From JAQGMV01 sp035525455 (GTDB lineage Bacteria; Pseudomonadota; Gammaproteobacteria; Burkholderiales; SG8-41): a stretch of 9,602 bases of DNA. This document shows positions 1 to 4,358 of this stretch, in pieces. The notes under the pieces are model-generated. The model had not been told where the DNA came from, did no database searches, and saw nothing but the letters and a program-made list of their open reading frames with translations. The stretch's first letter is position 1. The number at the start of each line of letters is the position of its first letter. The position numbers and the translations under genes are program-made. The stretch is from NCBI GenBank assembly GCA_035525455.1, contig DATLEF010000143.1:1-9602 (forward strand), read 5' to 3'.

Positions 1-779
1 TCGACAATCGCGCGGGCGCCGGGGGAACGATAGGCACGGAGATCGTCGCCAAAGCGCCTCCAGACGGTTATACGATTCTCGTGGCAAGCAGCAGCCATAC
101 GATCAATCCCAGCGTGTACAAGAAGATAGCCTACGAGCCGCTGCGCGATTTCGCGCCGGTCACGCTGATCGCATCCGGCCCGGGTCTGCTGGTCGTGCAC
201 CCTTCAGTGCCTGCGAAAAGCGTCAAAGAATTGATCGCGCTCGGAAGATCGAAGCCGGGTCAACTCAATTACGCGTCGGCCGGCAATGGCACGCCGCCGC
301 ATCTGGCGGCGGAGCTTTTCAAGTCGATGGCAGGCGTCGATTTCGTGCACGTGCCGTACAAAGGGAACGTGCCGGCTTTCGCCGATCTGATCTCGGGCGC
401 GGTATCGCTTTCCTTTCCGACGATCACTTCGGGGCTACCTCAAGTGCGCGCCGGGAAGCTGCGTGCGCTCGGCGTGACTTCGAAACAGCGCTCAGCCGTT
501 GTTCCGGAAGTGCCGACGATCGCCGAAGCCGGTCTTCCGGGTTACGAAGCGAGCACGTGGTATGGCATGCTCGCGCCGGCGGCCACGCCTGCGCCTATCG
601 TCAGCAAGCTCAATCGCCAGATGATCGACGTGCTGAAGCTCCCGGATGTGCGCGAGAAACTGCTCGCGCAGGGACTCGAGCCGGTGGGCAACACGCCGGC
701 GGAATTCACGTCGATCATTTCCGCTGAGCTCGTGAAGTGGGGCAAAGTCGTCGCCGCGGCAGGAATGAAAGCGGAATGA
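1..779 (+). CDS. Bug/TctC-family periplasmic solute-binding protein, 5' partial
   Basis: This reads in frame from base 3 to a TGA at 777-779, giving 258 visible residues. Family members are usually about 320-330 residues, so roughly 65, including the signal peptide, lie outside the window. A GTG at 81 is only an internal valine codon: the 26 codons before it read as genuine family sequence (DNRAGAGGTIGTEIVAKAPP, then DGYT). Other family hallmarks are GQLNYASAGNGTPPHLAAEL, HVPYKG and the DxxSGAVSLSF stretch. Known role of the family: extracytoplasmic receptors of the tripartite tricarboxylate transport type, binding carboxylates such as citrate, glutamate, nicotinate or aromatic acids in the periplasm. 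Most copies are orphans, without TctA/TctB membrane genes beside them. None is seen here, so the ligand cannot be assigned. The family call is firm and the substrate is unknown. Confidence 0.93.
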   Translation, partial: DNRAGAGGTIGTEIVAKAPPDGYTILVASSSHTINPSVYKKIAYEPLRDFAPVTLIASGPGLLVVHPSVPAKSVKELIALGRSKPGQLNYASAGNGTPPHLAAELFKSMAGVDFVHVPYKGNVPAFADLISGAVSLSFPTITSGLPQVRAGKLRALGVTSKQRSAVVPEVPTIAEAGLPGYEASTWYGMLAPAATPAPIVSKLNRQMIDVLKLPDVREKLLAQGLEPVGNTPAEFTSIISAELVKWGKVVAAAGMKAE

Positions 780-812
780 GTGTCGGGACCCGCTCGGGGT
801 AACAAATTTCGA

Positions 813-845
813 TTGACGGCGCGCGGACGAGTTCTTGTAGATAAT
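813..845 (+). promoter_or_regulatory. candidate sigma-70 promoter for the CMD-family gene
   Basis: A TTGACG hexamer (813-818) is followed by an AT-rich TGTAGATAAT block (836-845) in the otherwise GC-rich gap between two same-strand genes. The -10 register is ambiguous: TAGATA at 838-843 gives a 19-bp spacer and GATAAT at 840-845 gives 21 bp, both longer than the usual 17, while TGTAGA at 836-841 gives 17 bp but a poorer match. It suggests that the downstream gene can be transcribed independently of the binding-protein gene. Confidence 0.4.
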
Positions 846-876
846 TCGCGCAGGATTTGCGCTTTTCAACCAACGA

Positions 877-882
877 AGGGAG
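877..882 (+). promoter_or_regulatory. ribosome binding site that sets the CMD-gene start
   Basis: AGGGAG at 877-882 lies 7 nt before the ATG at 890. This selects 890 over the in-frame TTG at 857, which would place the site inside the coding region and add 11 residues without family character. Confidence 0.75.
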
Positions 883-889
883 TACCCGG

Positions 890-1468
890 ATGACGACCGA
901 AACGCGCCGCGCGCGCATGTCCAAGATCGCCCCCGAAAGCATGACCGAAGCGCAGAAGAAAGCCGCGGCCGAGCTCGCTGCGGGCCCGCGCGGAGAAGTC
1001 CGCGGGCCGTTCAACGTTCTGCTGCGCAGCCCCGAGCTCATGAGCCCGCTGCAGAAAGTCGGCGAATACCTGCGTTTTCGCTGCGAGCTCGACCGGCGCA
1101 TCGCGGAAATGGCGACGCTCATCGCCGCGCGCAGCTGGACGCAGGTCTACGAGTGGAGCGCGCACCACCCGCTCGCGCTGAAAGCCGGCCTCAAGCCCGA
1201 GATCGCGCAGGCGATCGCCGACGGACGCCGGCCCACCGGCATGGCGCAGGACGAAGAGACCGTCTATGACTTGCTGAACGAAGCGCTGCAGAACAAGAGC
1301 GTCTCGGACGTAACCTACGAGCGCGCCGTCGAACAATTCGGCGAGAAGAACGTCGTCGACCTGCTCGCAATCGCCGGCTATTACGCGCTGCTCGCGATGA
1401 TGCTCAATGTCTCGCGCACGCCACTGCCCGAGGGCCAGCAACCGGGCATGCCTCACTTCCCGAACTAA
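890..1468 (+). CDS. carboxymuconolactone decarboxylase (CMD)/AhpD-fold family protein
   Basis: The 192-residue product starts at an ATG with a good ribosome binding site. It has the all-helical CMD/AhpD-like character. The segment around residues 64-101 contains CELDRRIAEMATLIAARSW followed by YEWSAHHPLALKAGL, which corresponds to the family core with a conserved Glu (E88) and His (H92/H93). The CxxC pair used by AhpD-type peroxidases is absent from this core. The only cysteine is C65, upstream of it, so a thiol-peroxidase role is unlikely. Family members include 4-carboxymuconolactone decarboxylase of protocatechuate degradation, but many homologues of this length in Burkholderiales are generic and uncharacterised. 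The protein carries no signal peptide and is probably cytoplasmic. The Bug-type gene upstream could indicate a small catabolic locus for a carboxylate or aromatic acid, but that is only contextual. The exact substrate is unknown. Confidence 0.87.
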   Translation: MTTETRRARMSKIAPESMTEAQKKAAAELAAGPRGEVRGPFNVLLRSPELMSPLQKVGEYLRFRCELDRRIAEMATLIAARSWTQVYEWSAHHPLALKAGLKPEIAQAIADGRRPTGMAQDEETVYDLLNEALQNKSVSDVTYERAVEQFGEKNVVDLLAIAGYYALLAMMLNVSRTPLPEGQQPGMPHFPN

Positions 1469-1511
1469 AGTGCCTGCGGCCCTTTAATTCGGATTTCCCA
1501 CGACACGAACA

Positions 1512-1533
1512 GAGGGGAACCTAGTTTCCCCTC
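1512..1533. terminator. hairpin in convergent gap, possible bidirectional terminator
   Basis: A perfect 8-bp inverted repeat, GAGGGGAA (1512-1519) and TTCCCCTC (1526-1533), encloses a 6-nt loop. It sits 43 bp after the CMD-gene stop and about 75 bp from the stop of the opposing gene. Neither strand has a proper T-run after the stem, so efficient intrinsic termination is uncertain. The position between converging genes supports a transcript-end or RNA-stabilising role. A second, weaker hairpin (GGCGG/CCGCC, about 1560-1577) follows. Confidence 0.45.
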
Positions 1534-1608
1534 CGTAACCTCCCTTCCTTCGGCTCTCTGGCGGTCGCTTCGCCGCCCTTGGGCCGGTTACCGCACGCTA
1601 TTCTTCAA

Positions 1609-2052
1609 TCATATTCCGCGGCCGAGCATCGCGACGGCGATGTTGATGAGCCCGAGCGCGAGGTTCGTGCCGACGAGGATGCGGATCTGACCGAGCGCCG
1701 CGCCGCCGGCTTTCCAGTCTTCCGCAGCGACCGCGCGCTTCAACCGTGCAAAGGGTGCGAAATAGATGTGCATGAAAATCGCGCTCATTACGACGCCGAT
1801 CACGGTCATGACGACTACGTGTAGGGGCACTTTCCCCATCTGACCCATCATCATGAAGCCGGTCGCGAGAATCACTGCCACAGCAGCCCATACCCACGGA
1901 AAAAAGCGCCTGAAAATCCCAGTCCATAGCCGCAGGCGCTGAGGCGGCTCGAGCACTTCGACTGCCGCCGGCCGCACGGCGACGTAGGCGAGAAACATTC
2001 CGCCGATCCACACTACGTTCGATATCACGTGCAGAAATAAAGCGATCGTCAT
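1609..2052 (-). CDS. small CopD-like integral membrane protein
   Basis: The 147-residue product starts at the ATG at 2052, chosen because GGAG lies 8 nt upstream; an in-frame TTG at 2079 is less likely. Four hydrophobic segments are visible at about residues 1-25, 51-71, 76-98 and 124-144. The first contains LFLHVISNVVWIGGMF, the His-(x)n-Trp-x-Gly-Gly signature shared by CopD-like (copper resistance D) and related small cytoplasmic-membrane proteins. H8, H78 and H95 lie in or near membrane segments and could bind copper or haem. Full-length CopD/PcoD proteins are longer (about 300 residues); this is a stand-alone short version with no copC, copA or copB beside it. HemJ-type protoporphyrinogen oxidase has similar size and topology but a different first-helix motif, so I prefer CopD-like. 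Function in copper handling is inferred, not shown. The gene is divergent from an ArsR-type regulator that may co-regulate it. Confidence 0.8.
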   Translation of the reverse strand: MTIALFLHVISNVVWIGGMFLAYVAVRPAAVEVLEPPQRLRLWTGIFRRFFPWVWAAVAVILATGFMMMGQMGKVPLHVVVMTVIGVVMSAIFMHIYFAPFARLKRAVAAEDWKAGGAALGQIRILVGTNLALGLINIAVAMLGRGI

Positions 2053-2060
2053 GTGCTTGT

Positions 2061-2064
2061 CTCC
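2061..2064 (-). promoter_or_regulatory. ribosome binding site that sets the CopD-like start
   Basis: On the minus strand GGAG (2064-2061) lies 8 nt before the ATG at 2052. This favours that start over the upstream in-frame TTG at 2079. Confidence 0.65.
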
Positions 2065-2078
2065 GGTCAGAGTGCGCA

Positions 2079-2108
2079 ACTATAGCGAGTATGGCCGCGG
2101 CTGGCGAA
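2079..2108 (-). promoter_or_regulatory. candidate promoter for the CopD-like gene
   Basis: On the minus strand a good -10, TATAGT (2084-2079), lies 18 bp downstream of a weak -35, TTCGCC (2108-2103). The predicted start near 2072 would give a 5' leader of about 20 nt containing the GGAG site. The -35 is only 4 bp from the -35 of the divergent regulator promoter, so the two promoters are back to back. Confidence 0.4.
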
Positions 2109-2112
2109 CGGC

Positions 2113-2141
2113 TTGACAACTCATATCTACGTAACTATTAT
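2113..2141 (+). promoter_or_regulatory. near-consensus sigma-70 promoter of the regulator operon
   Basis: TTGACA (2113-2118, perfect -35) is followed after exactly 17 bp by TATTAT (2136-2141, five of six matches to TATAAT). Initiation about 7 nt downstream of the -10 would fall at 2148-2149, on the ATG of the regulator gene, and no Shine-Dalgarno sequence precedes that ATG. This implies a leaderless or near-leaderless transcript. The promoter overlaps operator-like repeats. It should drive the regulator, the LplT-PlsC fusion and the DUF2339 gene. Confidence 0.75.
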
Positions 2142-2163
2142 TATAGATATGTCACATAGATAT
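2122..2163. promoter_or_regulatory. putative ArsR-type operator: inverted and direct repeats
   Basis: Three copies of one half-site are visible. CATATCTA (2122-2129) and TAGATATG (2144-2151) form an 8-bp inverted repeat with a 14-nt spacer, and ATAGATAT recurs directly at 2143-2150 and 2156-2163. A perfect TATGT-C-ACATA dyad (2148-2158) lies between the direct copies. The array spans the -10, the predicted transcription start and the first codons of the regulator gene, which is the expected place for autorepression. Binding by the adjacent ArsR-type protein is inferred. Confidence 0.55.
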
Positions 2164-2463
2164 CAGAGCGCGCTTCCGAAAAAGTGGCACGGTCTCGCCC
2201 GGGTCTTCAGCTCCCTGGGCGACGAGCAGCGCCAGCGCATCCTGCTCATGTTCGGGCGTGACGAGGAGCTGACGATCAAAGCGATCTACGATGCGTGCCC
2301 GCTTTCGCGCACCGCTGTCACACACCACGTGCGCGTGCTGCGTGAAGCCGGGGTCCTCACCGCGGAAAAGCGCGGTAAGGAGGTTTTCCTGAAGCCCGTT
2401 CCCGCCGTAGTCACCGAGGCCCTCGACCGTCTGCGCGACTACATCGAGGCGGAGCTCGAATGA
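2149..2463 (+). CDS. ArsR-family winged-helix transcriptional regulator
   Basis: The 104-residue product begins at ATG 2149; an in-frame TTG at 2113 is the -35 hexamer itself and is rejected as a start. The fold is a typical ArsR winged helix-turn-helix: the N-terminal helix contains LARVFSSLGDEQRQRILLMF (residues 16-35), the helix-turn-helix covers about 41-67 with recognition helix SRTAVTHHVRVLREAG, and the wing is near 70-82. The only cysteine, C50, lies before the recognition helix. There is no CxC pair of the ArsR arsenic-sensor type, so the sensed signal is not evident and may not be a metal. Such proteins are usually dimeric repressors that dissociate on ligand binding. It is the first gene of the operon and its stop overlaps the next start (ATGA), implying translational coupling. 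It probably controls its own operon and perhaps the divergent CopD-like gene. Confidence 0.9.
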   Translation: MSHRYQSALPKKWHGLARVFSSLGDEQRQRILLMFGRDEELTIKAIYDACPLSRTAVTHHVRVLREAGVLTAEKRGKEVFLKPVPAVVTEALDRLRDYIEAELE

Positions 2464-4355
2464 GTGAGCCGCGCGGCGAACACAGTCAGTTCAGGCTGCT
2501 CGCGGAGCGCCGCTTCGCCCCGTTCTTCGGGGTGCAGTTCCTCGGGGCATTCAACGACAACGTTTTCAAACAGGCGCTCGTGATCATGCTCGCCTACCAG
2601 ACCGCGAGCTTCACGAACCTGTCTTCGGATACGCTGCAGAACATCGCGCAGGCGATCTTCATTCTTCCGTTCATGCTTTTTTCCGCCACCGCGGGTCAGA
2701 TCGCCGACAAATTCGAGAAATCCCGGCTGATCAGCATCACCGTCGCGCTTGAGCTTGCAGTGATGGCCGTCGGCGCAGCGGGCCTATTCATGAAGAGTCT
2801 GCCGGTGCTGCTCACGGCGCTTTTCCTGAGCGGCGTGCAGTCGAGTCTCTTCGGTCCCGTCAAATACGCAATCCTGCCTGAGCAGCTGCGCGAGACGGAG
2901 CTGATCGGCGGCAACGCGCTGGTGGAGAGCGGCACGTCGATCGCGGTGCTCCTGGGGATGGTCTACGGCGGATGGCTGATCGCGCAGTCCGGGTGGGGCC
3001 TGACTGCGGTAGCGGTGAGCACGTGCGTCGTGTCTGCAACGGCGCTCCTCATCTCGCGCTTCATTCCGCGCGCAGCACCCGCTGACCCCACGCTCCGCAT
3101 CAATCCCAATCCACTCGCGGAAACGTGGCGGAACGTGACGCATCTCAACGAGCGGCGCGTCGTGTTCCTCTCGATACTGGGGATTTCGTGGTTCTGGTTC
3201 TACGGCTCGATCCTCGTCACGCAATTTCCCAACCTTTCGCGCAACGTGCTGCACGGTAGCGAGCATGTCGTCACGCTGCTGCTGGTCGTGTTCTCCCTCG
3301 GCATCGGCGCCGGCTCGCTCCTGTGCGAACGGCTCTCCGGACACAAGGTCGAGCTCGGGCTGGTCCCCTTCGGCTCGATCGGCCTCACGCTCTTCGGCAT
3401 CGACTTGTGGTGGGCCACGGCCTCCGTGCCGCCGGTTCAGGAGACACTCGGCGCCGCCGATTTCCTGCGCGTGCCCGGTCACTGGCGCATCGTGGCGGAC
3501 CTGGCGCTCATCGGTGTTTTCGGCGGCTTCTACATCGTGCCGCTGTACGCGCTCGTGCAGACGCGCAGCGCTGCCGCGTCGCGCTCGCGCACGATCGCAG
3601 GCAACAACATCCTGAACGCGCTCTTCATGGTAGCTGCTGCGCTGCTTGCGATCGGTCTTTTTCGAGCGGGCCTGTCGATACCGCAGCTGATCCTGGTCAC
3701 GGCGCTGCTGAATGCGGCCGTAGCGGTCTACATCTACACGCTGGTTCCCGAATTTCTCATGCGCTTCATGGCATGGCTGCTCATCCACTCGGTGTACCGC
3801 GTGGAGAAAAGCGGTCTCGAGCACATCCCGGACAAAGGCCCCGCGCTGATCGTGTGCAATCACGTGTCGTACGTCGACGCCCTCGTCGTAGCCGCAGCGT
3901 GCCGGCGTCCAATCCGCTGGGTCATGGACCACAATATTTTCAGGGTTCCTCTCCTGAGCTTCTTCTTCACGACGGCGCGAGCAATTCCGATCGCATCAGT
4001 GAAAGAGGATCCGCGAGTGCTCGAAGACGCGTACGACGCGATCGCGGATGCACTGGCGAAAGGAGAGCTGGTCGGTATCTTTCCGGAAGGCCGGTTGACC
4101 TCCGACGGCGAAATCGGCGCATTTCGCGGCGGCGTGAGCAAAATCGTCGAGCGCACTCCGGTACCGGTCGTGCCGATGGCGCTGTCCGGACTGTGGCAAA
4201 GCCTTTTCGCGCGGCACGCCGGTAAGCTTCGCCGCGTGCCCGCCCGGCTCTTTCCGCGCGTGCGCGTCGCCGTCGGCAGCGCAGTCTCTCCCGAAACAGT
4301 GTCACCCGACGTGCTGCGCGCGAGCGTGCTCGCATTGCGCGGCGACTGGAGGTAA
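2460..4355 (+). CDS. LplT-type MFS transporter fused to PlsC-type acyltransferase
   Basis: This is a 631-residue two-domain inner-membrane protein. Residues about 15-430 form an MFS transporter of the LplT (lysophospholipid flippase) group, with signature GAFNDNVFKQALVI (29-42) and FGPVKYAILPEQL (131-143). Residues about 445-630 form a PlsC/LPLAT acyltransferase domain with NHVSYVD (HX4D, H468 and D473), FPEGR (541-545), FRGG (555-558) and a VPVVPMALSG motif-IV stretch (568-577), so all catalytic hallmarks are present. In E. coli, LplT brings lysophospholipids into the cytoplasm and Aas (PlsC domain plus acyl-ACP synthetase domain) re-acylates them. Some bacteria fuse all three. Here the C-terminal AMP-binding synthetase domain is absent, so acyl donor supply must come from acyl-ACP or acyl-CoA made elsewhere. 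The start is ATG 2460, overlapping the regulator stop, with GGAG at 2451-2454. Automatic annotation often labels such proteins only as MFS transporter. Substrate is inferred from homology. Confidence 0.9.
   Translation: MSEPRGEHSQFRLLAERRFAPFFGVQFLGAFNDNVFKQALVIMLAYQTASFTNLSSDTLQNIAQAIFILPFMLFSATAGQIADKFEKSRLISITVALELAVMAVGAAGLFMKSLPVLLTALFLSGVQSSLFGPVKYAILPEQLRETELIGGNALVESGTSIAVLLGMVYGGWLIAQSGWGLTAVAVSTCVVSATALLISRFIPRAAPADPTLRINPNPLAETWRNVTHLNERRVVFLSILGISWFWFYGSILVTQFPNLSRNVLHGSEHVVTLLLVVFSLGIGAGSLLCERLSGHKVELGLVPFGSIGLTLFGIDLWWATASVPPVQETLGAADFLRVPGHWRIVADLALIGVFGGFYIVPLYALVQTRSAAASRSRTIAGNNILNALFMVAAALLAIGLFRAGLSIPQLILVTALLNAAVAVYIYTLVPEFLMRFMAWLLIHSVYRVEKSGLEHIPDKGPALIVCNHVSYVDALVVAAACRRPIRWVMDHNIFRVPLLSFFFTTARAIPIASVKEDPRVLEDAYDAIADALAKGELVGIFPEGRLTSDGEIGAFRGGVSKIVERTPVPVVPMALSGLWQSLFARHAGKLRRVPARLFPRVRVAVGSAVSPETVSPDVLRASVLALRGDWR
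4348..4352 (+). promoter_or_regulatory. perfect Shine-Dalgarno overlapping the end of the upstream gene
   Basis: GGAGG at 4348-4352 forms the last coding bases of the LplT-PlsC gene, immediately before its TAA, and lies 6 nt ahead of the DUF2339 ATG at 4359. It fixes that start and indicates strong translation in the same transcript. Confidence 0.8.
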
Positions 4356-4358
4356 GTC

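Noticed and set aside
81..83. GTG at 81 as the start of the solute-binding protein
   Set aside because: The preceding 26 codons from base 3 read as conserved family sequence, so the gene continues beyond the left edge.
1579..1824. 81-codon plus-strand open frame
   Set aside because: It lies opposite the CopD-like gene and is Asp/Glu/Arg/His-rich, and nothing supports it as a gene.
2113..2148. Upstream TTG start for the ArsR-type gene adding 12 residues
   Set aside because: The TTG is part of the TTGACA -35 box, so the added region would be promoter sequence. The ATG at 2149 fits the family N-terminus better.
2784..3932. 382-codon minus-strand open frame opposite the LplT-PlsC fusion
   Set aside because: The composition is typical of a reverse-frame artefact (Arg/His/Asp/Glu-rich) and it lies wholly inside a gene with strong domain evidence.
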